From Melioribacter sp051488665 (GTDB lineage Bacteria; Bacteroidota; Ignavibacteria; Ignavibacteriales; Melioribacteraceae): a DNA stretch of 64,000 nt. This document shows positions 26,497 to 35,936 of the stretch, piece after piece; positions within the stretch are counted from its first letter, which is position 1, and each line of letters begins with the position of its first letter. The position numbers and the translations under genes were made by a program. The notes beneath the pieces were generated by a model that saw only the letters and a program-made list of their open reading frames with translations, was not told the DNA's origin and did not search any database. The stretch is from the NCBI RefSeq assembly GCF_051488665.1, contig NZ_JBPSEG010000005.1, positions 1-64,000 of the forward strand. Direction: 5' to 3'.

Positions 26497-27957
26497 TCAG
26501 AACGGCTCCTGGTCTTCCATCGATTCGACGTCGCCTTCAGGCAAAGCTTGTCGGAATTTTTCAAGGTTTTCGAACCGGGCGTATTCTTTGACAAATTTTA
26601 ATTTAATTTCGCCGATCGGACCGTTACGTTGTTTACCGATAATAATTTCAGCAATACCGTCTGTGCTTTCACCGCCGGCTTCTCCGTTAGTATAAGTCGT
26701 AATGCCGTAAACTTCGGGTCTGTACAAAAATATTACAACGTCGGCGTCCTGTTCGATCGAGCCTGATTCTCGCAAGTCGGAAAGCATCGGTTTTTTATCC
26801 GACCTTTGTTCTACCGCGCGGTTTAACTGCGACAGGGCTATAACCGGAACATTCAATTCCTTCGCAAGAGCTTTTAAAGAGCGGGATATTGTCGAAATTT
26901 CTCTTTCGCGGCTTTCGAGCATAGTAGACGGATTAACCAACTGAAGATAATCGACTACTATCATTCCGATGTTTTTTTCATTCTTAAGCCGTCTGGCTTT
27001 TGCGCGAAGTTCCAGTACGGTTATACCGGGAGTATCGTCAATATAAATCGGCGCTTTGCTCAATTTATGCACCGTTCTGCTGATACGCGCATAATCTTCG
27101 GCTTTGAATTTACCCGTTCTCAAACTATGAGCGTTAATTTTAGCTTCGGCGGATATTAAACGTGTGGCTAATTGTATGGTCGACATTTCGAGCGAAAAGA
27201 CCGCTATCGGCACCTGATGGTCTACCGCGGCATTTCGTGCAATCGACATAGCAAAGGCGGTTTTCCCCATCGAAGGACGAGCGGCGATAATAATTAAATC
27301 AGATTTTTGAAAGCCGCCCAGCATTGTGTCGAGTTCGTAGTAACCGGAAGGAACGGCGTTGAACGAAGTCTTTTTGGAATGGATCGCTTCGATCAGTTCG
27401 AGCGATTCCTTAACGGCTCTGTCCATCGAAGTGAATGATTCTTTAATTCCTTCTTCGGAAATTCTGAAAATTTTCGATTCCGCCGTATCCAGCAAGTCGA
27501 AAACATCTTCTTTCCCTTCGAAGGCCATTTCGGCAATTTCGCTCGAAGTCGAAATCAACTGGCGCAGTATCCATTTTTCGAGCACAATGCGCGAGTGATA
27601 ATCGATATTTGCCGCAGAGGTGGTATCTTCAGTCAATTGACTGATATAAGCGGCGCCTCCTGCTCTTTCGAATTTACCCGACTTTTTCAATTCTTCATAA
27701 AGCGTTACGAGATCGATCGGCTCGTCGGATTCATAGAGCGAAAGCATAACCTCAAAAATCGTTTTGTTGCGCGGGTCATAAAAAGCGTCCGGCTTAAGCA
27801 CTTCGACGGCTTTCGGAACGGCATTGTTGTCCAAAAGCATTGCGCCCAAAACTGCGCGTTCGACTTCGACAGCCGCGGGCGGCTGACGCAACGCGCCGTC
27901 TTTTGAAAATTTACCTGATTCTTCCGGTCTATCGCTATCTTTTTTTGTTCTCGCCAT
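26497..27957 (-). CDS. dnaB: Replicative DNA helicase DnaB
   Basis: Hexameric 5'-3' helicase of the replication fork. The N-terminal primase-interacting helical domain begins PPAAVEVERAVLGAMLLDNN at about residue 26. The RecA-like C-terminal domain has Walker A in ARPSMGKTAFAMS near residue 218, Walker B in IGMIVVDYLQLV, and an Arg finger region in ADVVIFLYRPEVY. The length of 486 residues is normal and no intein is present. It follows the uracil-DNA glycosylase gene by four bases. Confidence 0.96.
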   Translation of the reverse strand: MARTKKDSDRPEESGKFSKDGALRQPPAAVEVERAVLGAMLLDNNAVPKAVEVLKPDAFYDPRNKTIFEVMLSLYESDEPIDLVTLYEELKKSGKFERAGGAAYISQLTEDTTSAANIDYHSRIVLEKWILRQLISTSSEIAEMAFEGKEDVFDLLDTAESKIFRISEEGIKESFTSMDRAVKESLELIEAIHSKKTSFNAVPSGYYELDTMLGGFQKSDLIIIAARPSMGKTAFAMSIARNAAVDHQVPIAVFSLEMSTIQLATRLISAEAKINAHSLRTGKFKAEDYARISRTVHKLSKAPIYIDDTPGITVLELRAKARRLKNEKNIGMIVVDYLQLVNPSTMLESREREISTISRSLKALAKELNVPVIALSQLNRAVEQRSDKKPMLSDLRESGSIEQDADVVIFLYRPEVYGITTYTNGEAGGESTDGIAEIIIGKQRNGPIGEIKLKFVKEYARFENLEKFRQALPEGDVESMEDQEPF

Positions 27958-27961
27958 TTTC

Positions 27962-28696
27962 TCAGTTTAGTTCGTCGTATAATTTTTTGAATTTCTTTAC
28001 GTCTTCCCAGCAGCCTTTTTTCCAGCCGGGATTTCTAAGCAGAGCCGCCGGGTGATATGTGACGACCACTTTAATTCCGTTGAACTCGTAGACATTTCCT
28101 CTCAAAGCCGAAAGCGAAAGTTTTTTATTCAAAAGACCGTTTGCCGCTACCCTGCCGAGGCAAAGTATAATTTTCGGATTAATCAGCTCGATTTGTTTAT
28201 AGAGGTACGGCATGCAAGTTTCCATTTCCGACGGCAGCGGGTCTCTGTTGCCCGGCGGACGGCATTTCAAAATATTCGCAATGAAGACGTCGTCCCGTGT
28301 CAAATTAATGGCTTTCAAAATATCGTTCAACAATTTTCCGGCTCTGCCGACGAAAGGTTCGCCCTGTTTGTCCTCGTCGGCGCCCGGAGCTTCGCCAATT
28401 AACATTGCTCGCGCCTCAGGATTTCCGACTCCGAACACAAATTTTGTGCGCGATTTCGACAAGTCGCATTTTGTACACGTATTAATAAGACTGTCGAGTT
28501 CTTCGAGCGTCTCCGCTTTTTGAAAACCTTCTTCGAACAGGTTCTTGTTCAAATCTTTCTCGATCTTTTCTGTAGTTTTGATTTCGGGCTCCGGAATCGT
28601 TTCTTCTTTTTCCTCTTTTAAAATAAAAAGGTCGTCGCCGAAAATCTCTTTTTGAAGTTTTAAAGCTTCCATTAAATTCTTTTCCAGCGACGACAT
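27962..28696 (-). CDS. Family 4 uracil-DNA glycosylase
   Basis: Removes uracil from DNA, probably with a [4Fe-4S] cluster. The C-terminal 165 residues hold GEAPGADEDKQGEPFVGRAG, the cluster cysteines (CTKC, KCRPPGNRDP, ETC) and VVTYHPAALLRNPG near the end. The first ~75 residues are acidic and Lys-rich with no known domain. At 244 residues it is at the long end for the family because of this extension. It lies between rpoZ and dnaB on the same strand. Confidence 0.9.
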   Translation of the reverse strand: MSSLEKNLMEALKLQKEIFGDDLFILKEEKEETIPEPEIKTTEKIEKDLNKNLFEEGFQKAETLEELDSLINTCTKCDLSKSRTKFVFGVGNPEARAMLIGEAPGADEDKQGEPFVGRAGKLLNDILKAINLTRDDVFIANILKCRPPGNRDPLPSEMETCMPYLYKQIELINPKIILCLGRVAANGLLNKKLSLSALRGNVYEFNGIKVVVTYHPAALLRNPGWKKGCWEDVKKFKKLYDELN

Positions 28697-28769
28697 AAAT
28701 TTACCTTTGAGAATTAAATAATTCGGACTGCCGAAAAGACAGCCTTAAAACGTAACAGGCAAAGATTTA

Positions 28770-29060
28770 TTATTGATCTTTATAACGGTATTCGATGCCT
28801 TCGTTGAGCAGTTCGTTAATGGCGCGAATCTGCGGTTTTTCTCTTTTGTCGAACTCGAGCGCCAGTTTAAGCTGCTCGGGATTTTCTTTGTCTTCGAATT
28901 CCTCGTCGTTGCTCGTCACAATAGTATTCAAAAGGGTATTGAATTCGAGTTTATATTCGTCGTTAATCTGACGCGCTCTGCGCGCTGCGACGACCACGGC
29001 TTCGTAGAGATTCGGAATTTTCGACTTGATCTGCCTTAAATCAACCGGTCTGAGTGTCAT
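28770..29060 (-). CDS. rpoZ: RNA polymerase omega subunit
   Basis: Small polymerase assembly subunit of 96 residues. The omega/Rpb6 pattern NLYEAVVVAARRARQINDEY is near residues 17-36, and the C-terminal tail ends in EGIEYRYKDQ. The start overlaps the end of gmk by 20 bases, the common gmk-rpoZ arrangement, which supports translational coupling. The gene runs on towards udg and dnaB. Confidence 0.88.
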   Translation of the reverse strand: MTLRPVDLRQIKSKIPNLYEAVVVAARRARQINDEYKLEFNTLLNTIVTSNDEEFEDKENPEQLKLALEFDKREKPQIRAINELLNEGIEYRYKDQ

Positions 29061-29631
29061 GATAATTTACCTCCGATATTTCTTTATTTATTATTTTTTT
29101 TACTTCTTCAATTGCGCGTTGCAAATCGCTGTTTTCAACCACATAATCGAACTTGTCTTTATATCCGAGTTCCATTTCCGCGCGTTCGATTCTTTTTTTC
29201 AAGTCCTCTTCAGTTTCAGTTTTGCGATTCAGCAACCTTTTTTTCAAAGCTTCGATATCCGGCGGAACGATAAAAATCAAAACGGCGTCGGGAAATATCT
29301 TTTTAATGTTCAAGGCTCCTTTAACGTCCACCTCGAAAACTGTATTATACCCATTTGCGAGATTATCGTCAACAGATTTTTTAAGAGTGCCGTAATAGTA
29401 ATCGTAGAATTTTTCCCATTCGACGAATTCGCCGTTTTCAATTTTCTTTTTGAATTCTTCTTCTGTAAGGAAATAATAATCGACTCCGTCGATTTCGCCG
29501 GGACGTTTTTTGCGGGTCGTGGCGGAAACCGAATATTTAAGCTCGGGAAAAGTTTTCAACAATTCCTTAACTATTGTAGTTTTACCTGCGCCGCTCGGAG
29601 CGGAGAACACAAAAAGCTTGGGCTTGGTCAC
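29041..29631 (-). CDS. gmk: Guanylate kinase
   Basis: Phosphorylates GMP to GDP. The P-loop APSGAGKTT (residues 11-19), the GMP-binding SATTRKKRPGEIDGVDYYF and the lid region TETEEDLKKRIERAEMELGY are clear. The length of 196 residues is complete. It lies seven bases after yicC and overlaps rpoZ. Confidence 0.96.
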   Translation of the reverse strand: MTKPKLFVFSAPSGAGKTTIVKELLKTFPELKYSVSATTRKKRPGEIDGVDYYFLTEEEFKKKIENGEFVEWEKFYDYYYGTLKKSVDDNLANGYNTVFEVDVKGALNIKKIFPDAVLIFIVPPDIEALKKRLLNRKTETEEDLKKRIERAEMELGYKDKFDYVVENSDLQRAIEEVKKIINKEISEVNYHDTQTG

Positions 29632-29638
29632 TTTAATC

Positions 29639-30514
29639 TCACTCGATATTTTGGATTTGTTCTCTTATCTTTTCAATTTCTTCTTTAATTTCGATGCCTA
29701 AATGCGATATATGCTCCGAAACCGATTTGCTGTTTATCGTATTTGCTTCCCGATTCATTTCCTGAAGAATAAAATTAAGTTTTCTTCCGGCGTCGTCCGA
29801 ATTTTTCATCGTATCGAGGAATAATTTGAGATGACTTCTGAGCCGCGTGCACTCTTCCGTAATATCGTATCTTTCGGATAATATCGCAAGTTCATTAATT
29901 AATCTCTGTTGGTCGTCAATCAAATCGCCTATCAACTGCGCTGCTTTTTCTTTGAATTTTTCAAAATACTCTTTAAGATCCGTCTCTCTTCTATTTTCTA
30001 TTTTCGTTAAAGATTCTTCAATATTGTTTATTCTGGAAAGAATATCTTTTTCGAGCTCTTTTCCTTCGGCTTTTTTCATCTTGTTCATTTCTTTGATAGC
30101 CGCTTCAATCGAAGCCAGGACATACTTCATCTCTTCTTCGATTTGGTCGTCGCTGCCGTCGAAAAAGGCGTCCTGAAAAATGAACAAATCAGTCAATTTT
30201 ATTTTATCCCGCAGACCGGCGGATTTGCGTATTTTTTTCAAAACATTGTAAGCGTCCTTAACGGCTTCCGTATTGAGCTCCCCGTATTTATCCTCCAGCC
30301 CGTCTTTTTTAAGAGAAATGCTCAGATAAACTTTTCCGCGTTTAATGCTTTTTTTAATCTTCTCGCGGATTTCGAGTTCCTTACTCGATAATGCCTTGGG
30401 CAGCCGGACCGATAAATCGAGGTATCGGCTGTTAAGACTTTTTATCTCCGTTTCGATAGTATAATTTCCGAAATGGGTCTCGTTTTTCCCATATCCGGTC
30501 ATACTGACGAGCAT
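29639..30514 (-). CDS. yicC: YicC family protein (putative endoribonuclease)
   Basis: YicC-family protein; in Escherichia coli members are linked to RNA turnover and stationary-phase survival. The start MLVSMTGYGKNETHFGNYTI and the C-terminal GRKLNFILQEMNREANTINSK are the family signatures. The length of 291 residues is normal. It is first in the run yicC-gmk-rpoZ-udg-dnaB. A weak promoter, TTGTAA-N16-TAAATT, lies upstream on the minus strand. Confidence 0.9.
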   Translation of the reverse strand: MLVSMTGYGKNETHFGNYTIETEIKSLNSRYLDLSVRLPKALSSKELEIREKIKKSIKRGKVYLSISLKKDGLEDKYGELNTEAVKDAYNVLKKIRKSAGLRDKIKLTDLFIFQDAFFDGSDDQIEEEMKYVLASIEAAIKEMNKMKKAEGKELEKDILSRINNIEESLTKIENRRETDLKEYFEKFKEKAAQLIGDLIDDQQRLINELAILSERYDITEECTRLRSHLKLFLDTMKNSDDAGRKLNFILQEMNREANTINSKSVSEHISHLGIEIKEEIEKIREQIQNIE

Positions 30515-30813
30515 TTAAAATCTCCGAAAAAATTGACTTTAAATTTAGGCAAAAATTGGCTCTTTACAAAATGATACATCTTATCCTTATTTTTCCGGTT
30601 TCTTAGTACTATCGGTACACGGAATTAATCAGAAATGAACTTGGCTCAATGGCAGGATTCGTTCCGGGATTATGCAACACGACCGAATAATTAACCGTAA
30701 TTATCCAAAAAAGTATCCGGGAAACGGTTTCCCGGAGTTTTTGAATAAAGACATCGGGAGAATCGGTTCCCGTATTTCCGAGGGAACCGTTTTCAATCTA
30801 TGCAAAGGATTCT
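30515..30813. other. Intergenic region with GC-rich hairpins
   Basis: Space between the yicC promoter and the end of the GH5-like gene. It holds one good terminator (30705-30736) and a second hairpin set made of CGGGAGAATCGGTTCCCG and GGGAACCG (about 30754-30790), which share the GGGAAACGG-type sequence. No gene was seen. Confidence 0.5.
30705..30736 (-). terminator. Terminator of the GH5-like gene
   Basis: On the minus strand TCCGGGAAA pairs with TTTCCCGGA (9 bp, 3-nt loop), followed by TACTTTTTT. It lies about 80 bases past the stop codon. Confidence 0.75.
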
Positions 30814-32985
30814 CTACTTCATCAAAAGCATACTCTTTACATCGCTCCAGCCTTCGGCTTCCAGCCTGTAAAAATAGACCCCGCTCGGCAGTCCGCTTCC
30901 GTCAAATTCAACCGTATAACTGCCCGGCGTTTTTAATTCATTAAACAATTCCTTTACTTCCCTGCCAAGAACGTCGTAGACTGCCATTCGAACTTTCGAA
31001 CTCTTCGATATTTTATAGCTTATTTTCGTCGTCGGATTAAACGGATTAGGATAATTTTGCAAAAGCGCATACCCGGAGGGTAGTTCCTGCGTCATATCGA
31101 TATCGGTGGCTACGTCGCGCGGAACTGCAAGATAATCGACCTGCATCCAACCCCACGACATCCTCATTTCAACTTTATTTTCTCCTTCTTTAAGAGGTAC
31201 TGTAAGAGGAAACTCTTTCCATTCCGATTGTCCGCCTGTAAATTCGTACTGTGTTATCAGCTCGTCGTTCACATAGATAAACTGGCTTTTGGGGCTGTCG
31301 TACGCCAATCGTGCTGCAAAACGAATTTCGTAGTCGCCTTCCTGAAGATAGTTTTGAAATGTCCAGGTAATTTTTGCATTCGGGTCGTTAGTTTTAATAT
31401 CGACGTATGCAAAACTGCTGGCGTTCGGATCGCTTACAATAGTCATTCCCGGTCCCGAGCGTTGAGCTCTTTCCGCTTCCAATCGAATAAAAGGCGGTTC
31501 GCCTACGGTGATATAAACCGGTTCGGATTCCCTTTTCAAGCCTTTGTCGTCCGTGGCAACGGCAGTTAGTTTATAATGGTCGGGCTCTATATTGGTCCAT
31601 ACAAATCGATAAGGAGCTTGATTTACTTCGCCTATTTTCATCGTATCGTTTGCAAAAAATTCCACGCTTACCACTTCGCCGTCGGGGTCGCTTGCATCCG
31701 CTTCGATAGTTACATCCGAGCCTTCTTCAAAAACCGATTTATCCGCCGGAGCCACAATCGATACTAACGGCCAATCGCCGCTTATGCCGTTTACGTCTAC
31801 TTCGGTTCTGTACGAGTCCCAAATCGATTTAATGCCGGCAAGTATCTGTTCTTTTTTCGACACTTGATTATCTGTCCACGACCAGGCGAGCGCGCCGGCA
31901 TACCCGTTGAAAAAAAGGGTTTTATACAAATCGGCAGTTGCCACTCCCAATGTATTTTTCATATGGAATTCCGCCACAACCAGAGGTTTGGACAAGCCCC
32001 ATTTGGATGCGGGATTATGAAAAGGCGATACTGCAGTTCCTTCCCCGTGATCGTAATAGTGAACGGTATAAAAATCGAGAACCCCGTCGGAATCCCCTCC
32101 CGCTTCAATTAATCTGTCGTCGGCATAATAATTATAATTCATGATACTCGAAATTCGATTGAGATAGTCCGCCATCTGGTCGCCGGTCAACGACAAATTA
32201 TGAGCGGCATTGAATTCTCCGGTAATTTCTTTCAGCCGGTTTTCTGGCAGCTGTCTGTAATCTATTTTAACCATTTTAGCCGTCGGCACGTCTGTGAGAG
32301 CTATTATATGCCATGTTCCGTTGGTAACCTGAGCGGTCGAATCGGCGCGATGAATTGCGCCGGCGCATAAATTAACGAACCTCTGGATAGCCGACATCGG
32401 CACGTGTTTAATATCCGCCCATCCGAACTCGTCGCTCATGCCTTCCGGCTCATTAAAGATTTCCCACGCAATAATTGCGGGATGACCTTTCAAAGAGTCG
32501 ACCATCGGAATCAATGCGTTTTCGATATAAGCTTTTGTATATACCGTATCGGTTAACAGCATCATATTTCTGTCGACGACAGTATTGCCGTTGCTCGTTC
32601 GCAGCATGTCGAACGACCAGAGGCATAGAATAACTCCGATTTCACGTTCCCACGCTATATCCAGAGCTTTCTTTAGGTCTTCTATAGTTCCTTCTCCGGG
32701 CCCTATCACAAACCCGTTTTGGTCAAATTCAGGCGTATTCGTCCCGTTCGTATGAAGCCACCATCGAAGAGCATTTCCCCCGTTATCGTGAAGTTTAAGG
32801 AGAACATCCCCGAATGTTTTGAAATCCGTATCGCCGGGACCTATATCGTTTGCAAAATTGAGCCAGGCTAAATTCGATCCGTTTAAAAACAAATTTTGAT
32901 TATTGTATCTAATTCTGTTCTGCTGCGAATAAGTCAAATTACAAAGTAAAAACAAGATCAAAATTATCGGAAACTTGTTTTTCAT
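30814..32985 (-). CDS. Secreted GH5-like glycosidase with Ig, CBM-like and T9SS sorting domains
   Basis: Multi-domain extracellular glycosidase. After a signal peptide (MKNKFPIILILFLLCNLTYS) comes a GH5-like barrel (about residues 25-390) with acid/base Glu in AWEIFNEPEGM and nucleophile Glu in LVVAEFHMKN; it could be a cellulase or mannanase. Then a bacterial Ig domain (about 400-495), a CBM35/6-like jelly roll (about 500-625), and a C-terminal T9SS type A sorting domain starting LPSGYALLQNYPNPFNP. The ATG at 32985 was chosen because GGGAG precedes it; an upstream ATG four codons earlier overlaps that site. The sugar substrate is not determined. Confidence 0.85.
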   Translation of the reverse strand: MKNKFPIILILFLLCNLTYSQQNRIRYNNQNLFLNGSNLAWLNFANDIGPGDTDFKTFGDVLLKLHDNGGNALRWWLHTNGTNTPEFDQNGFVIGPGEGTIEDLKKALDIAWEREIGVILCLWSFDMLRTSNGNTVVDRNMMLLTDTVYTKAYIENALIPMVDSLKGHPAIIAWEIFNEPEGMSDEFGWADIKHVPMSAIQRFVNLCAGAIHRADSTAQVTNGTWHIIALTDVPTAKMVKIDYRQLPENRLKEITGEFNAAHNLSLTGDQMADYLNRISSIMNYNYYADDRLIEAGGDSDGVLDFYTVHYYDHGEGTAVSPFHNPASKWGLSKPLVVAEFHMKNTLGVATADLYKTLFFNGYAGALAWSWTDNQVSKKEQILAGIKSIWDSYRTEVDVNGISGDWPLVSIVAPADKSVFEEGSDVTIEADASDPDGEVVSVEFFANDTMKIGEVNQAPYRFVWTNIEPDHYKLTAVATDDKGLKRESEPVYITVGEPPFIRLEAERAQRSGPGMTIVSDPNASSFAYVDIKTNDPNAKITWTFQNYLQEGDYEIRFAARLAYDSPKSQFIYVNDELITQYEFTGGQSEWKEFPLTVPLKEGENKVEMRMSWGWMQVDYLAVPRDVATDIDMTQELPSGYALLQNYPNPFNPTTKISYKISKSSKVRMAVYDVLGREVKELFNELKTPGSYTVEFDGSGLPSGVYFYRLEAEGWSDVKSMLLMK

Positions 32986-33129
32986 TTTCTCCCTCATATC
33001 AATTATTGTTTGTTCTAATTCTTAACATAATAAATGCCAACAAAATAGAATGGATTTTTTAATAAAAAGAAGCGCGCGGGGACAAAATAAAAGGTTGCCG
33101 GATTATCATTTTAATAAAATTTATTAATA

Positions 33130-35250
33130 TCAGAAAGCTTCGCCGATGCCAACGTGGAACTGCAATAATTCATTCCAAAATTGTTTGCGGAAGAAATTGC
33201 GTCTGTCGTTCGGATCGTAAATCTTAAATCCGAAGTCGATTCTCAAAGGAGCGAATTCAGAATAGTACCGGAACCCGAATCCTGCAGCCACGGCAATACG
33301 ATCGAACCGAAAATCCGTTGCGCTGTTCAAAGTATTTCCGAAATCGACAAATGCAACGCCGCCGAAATTCCCGATTATTCTGTTTCTCGTTTCGAGCGAG
33401 CCTTCTAACAGAAAAAATCCTCCGGAGGGCGCTCCTTTTGCCAGTATTGCCTCCAAATCTTCGAGCGTCAATTGACTCAATTTTTCAAAAGGCAACAAAA
33501 TCTGCGGCGGTACAAGTTGGCGCGTGCTCCAACCTCTAACTGAATTACTGCCGCCCGAATAAAAACGTTGATTGATCGAAATGCCCGATTTGTCCCCGTA
33601 ATAGTTAAATATATTGCCGGCTTTTAATTTCATTCCCAGCGAATTTTCAGGCGAATTGTAGACGGGAATAAAAAACGTTGAAGTAAAAGACGCTTTAAAG
33701 AAAAGAGGTCTGTCGAATCCGTCCCCGAAGGCGCGGCTCAGTAGATACGGTATCGAATTGCCTTCCTCAAGAAGAAGATTCAAAGCGTAGCCCCTTGTCG
33801 GAAAAAAAACATCGTTTGTTTGATTTGTTCCGAAAGAGACGCCGATCAATGCGTTTGTTCCGCTGCGCACTAATTCGCCGCCCAGAACATTATAGATATA
33901 ATACCTCGAGAGCGAATCGGCTTCCCGTTTCGGATAATTCAGACGCTGGTAATCAAGGCTCAGTAAATTTATCAGATACAAATCTTTGTATTTATACTCC
34001 GCTCTCTCAATATTCAAATAAGCGCTCAATGAATTGAAATAAGTATACTGGGGTAATTCAAAATCGAAGCTTAACTTGGCGCCGTAAATAAACGAATTAT
34101 ATTCCTCTTTCCTTTTTTGAGTCGTAAAATAAGTTTCGTATTTGGTATTGACCGGCTTACCGAAAAGAAACGGCTGTTCGATTACAACACGCGTGTCGAA
34201 ATAACCGAAGATTGAAGAGTCGGCAAATGAAGGATGTTTAATAAATTCGGTAAAGTTCTGAGCTGCCGCCGAAGAAGAAACTGTAAATTTTCTGGCGTCT
34301 CCGAAAAAATTCTTCTTCGTAAAACTGAGTCCCAAACCCATATTAAACGTATTATCTTCGTTATTCATAATCAGTTCGGGCGAGAGCTCGTTTAACTTCC
34401 CGACGTCCGCGCTTATAACAAGCGGCACGTAATTATTAGCCGTATCGGAAATTACGCTGTTGATAATAGCCGAGGTAAAGAGTTCCGTTCTGTAGAGGCG
34501 CACCTGCCCCCTTTGTATCTGATAGTTGCTGTAATAATCGCCGGGTGTAATTCCGACAATCTGTTTCAAAAGTTCATCTGTTATGTTATCTTTGCCGACT
34601 CCGGTTATCGACGTGCGCACTTCGCTTATACGGTATCTGTCGCCGGGCGAAAAAGTAATATTGGCGACAACGGTATTCCTGACAGTATCCACCAGAATTT
34701 CGGGCGGTTCGTTCGAAGCGAGCATATAACCGTTATCTCTTAAAAATCCGATTACGTAATTCTTATTGTTCTCGATGATATCGTCCCGGTAAATTTTCCC
34801 GGTGTCCCTGGAAACCCGGTTGTACAATAATTCCCTGAACGATTCGGGTATGGAGCTCAATCCGTTTAGATTCAGTTCTTTTATAATTGCCGGTTCCGAC
34901 TCGTTTATATAATAATTGAGCGTCGCTTCTCCATCGGAGAGCTTGTAATCATACGAAACCCTCGCTTTGAAAAAGCCGTTGGAGTGATAATAATCTTTAA
35001 TGGATTGAACGTCCGCCGATATTAGCAAAGAGTCAAAATAGACCGGCGATTTTCCGAAATCCGATATTGAATTCAGGAATTGCGAAAACCAGCCAGGAGT
35101 TTCCCTTGAAACGATTACTCTGCGTAATTCTCCGTCCGATATCGAGTTGTTGCCTTCAAAATTTATTTTGACCAGTTCGTATTTCTCCTGCTGAGCGTTC
35201 GCAAAAGATACGATTAGAATCAGATTTAATATGATATAAAATCTTTTCAC
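33130..35250 (-). CDS. BamA/TamA-like outer-membrane protein
   Basis: Omp85-superfamily protein. A signal peptide ends at FANAQ; three POTRA-like repeats follow (about residues 20-260), and then a 16-strand barrel ending in Phe (FHVGIGEAF). The loop motif SVRGWSTRQLVPP matches the conserved VRG(F/W) of loop 6. The layout resembles TamA more than BamA, which usually has five POTRAs. The start is GTG at 35250, eight bases after the upstream stop, with GGA at good spacing; an earlier in-frame ATG would run through the neighbouring gene. The substrate is unknown. Confidence 0.85.
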   Translation of the reverse strand: MKRFYIILNLILIVSFANAQQEKYELVKINFEGNNSISDGELRRVIVSRETPGWFSQFLNSISDFGKSPVYFDSLLISADVQSIKDYYHSNGFFKARVSYDYKLSDGEATLNYYINESEPAIIKELNLNGLSSIPESFRELLYNRVSRDTGKIYRDDIIENNKNYVIGFLRDNGYMLASNEPPEILVDTVRNTVVANITFSPGDRYRISEVRTSITGVGKDNITDELLKQIVGITPGDYYSNYQIQRGQVRLYRTELFTSAIINSVISDTANNYVPLVISADVGKLNELSPELIMNNEDNTFNMGLGLSFTKKNFFGDARKFTVSSSAAAQNFTEFIKHPSFADSSIFGYFDTRVVIEQPFLFGKPVNTKYETYFTTQKRKEEYNSFIYGAKLSFDFELPQYTYFNSLSAYLNIERAEYKYKDLYLINLLSLDYQRLNYPKREADSLSRYYIYNVLGGELVRSGTNALIGVSFGTNQTNDVFFPTRGYALNLLLEEGNSIPYLLSRAFGDGFDRPLFFKASFTSTFFIPVYNSPENSLGMKLKAGNIFNYYGDKSGISINQRFYSGGSNSVRGWSTRQLVPPQILLPFEKLSQLTLEDLEAILAKGAPSGGFFLLEGSLETRNRIIGNFGGVAFVDFGNTLNSATDFRFDRIAVAAGFGFRYYSEFAPLRIDFGFKIYDPNDRRNFFRKQFWNELLQFHVGIGEAF

Positions 35251-35258
35251 TTTATCCG

Positions 35259-35885
35259 TCAATGAATAATGGTTACCGGAGTTCCGATTTTTACAACGGA
35301 ACAAAGCTCGTCGATGTCTCTGTTGCTTACTGCAGCAGAGCCGTTTGTCCAATTAAATGCAAAAGGAAGATTTCTGAAAATATAATCGTATTTGCCGATC
35401 CCGTGAATACCGATTCCCGAACCCAGGGGCGTATCTTCGGGCGGACAAATTCTTTTTTCGCCCGCTTCAATTATTCGCGCACAATCTTCTTCGTTTATAT
35501 ATCCTTTACGAAGAGCTTCCGCCGCATCGTGAGCGTTGGGATAATTTATATGAATAAACTTATAATATTTGTGCGTCGAGTCAATCTCGCAAACGAAATA
35601 TTTTCCCGCGGGCGTAACAAGGTCGTTTGCGGATTTTTTTACGCTGCCGTTATTTTGTCCGAATACCACTTTATAAGTTTTTATTAAATTATTCTCCGAG
35701 TATAATTCCAGTTTATAATTTTTTCTGTCAATTAAAATCGATACGTTGTCCAGGCGATCCAATCCTTTACGGGACATTATATCGGCAAGACTTTCCTGAT
35801 TCATATTCAGAAACACGCCGTAGAGAACAAGTCCCAGAAAAAAAACTACAATACTTGCAGATATATAAATAATATTACGTAGCAT
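35259..35885 (-). CDS. L,D-transpeptidase homologue lacking the catalytic cysteine
   Basis: YkuD/YafK-like cell-wall protein of 208 residues with an N-terminal membrane anchor (residues 4-27). The fold motifs are there: TPAGKYFVCEID, GIGIHGIGKYD (His161) and a C-terminal NWTNGSAAVSN. In active enzymes this last motif reads with Gly-Cys; here the position is Gly182-Ser183, a Cys-to-Ser change confirmed by TCT. The other conserved residues are kept. It may be catalytically dead, or use Ser. It lies directly before the BamA/TamA-like gene and may share its operon. Confidence 0.85.
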   Translation of the reverse strand: MLRNIIYISASIVVFFLGLVLYGVFLNMNQESLADIMSRKGLDRLDNVSILIDRKNYKLELYSENNLIKTYKVVFGQNNGSVKKSANDLVTPAGKYFVCEIDSTHKYYKFIHINYPNAHDAAEALRKGYINEEDCARIIEAGEKRICPPEDTPLGSGIGIHGIGKYDYIFRNLPFAFNWTNGSAAVSNRDIDELCSVVKIGTPVTIIH

Positions 35886-35909
35886 CGGTTAATTTCAGGG
35901 CAAATAAGA

Positions 35910-35929
35910 GGGGCGGGATTAACCGCCCC
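35910..35929 (-). terminator. Terminator after maeB
   Basis: GGGGCGG (35910-35916) pairs with CCGCCCC (35923-35929) with a short loop, followed by a weak T-rich stretch on the minus strand. Confidence 0.6.
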
Positions 35930-35936
35930 GGTTTGC

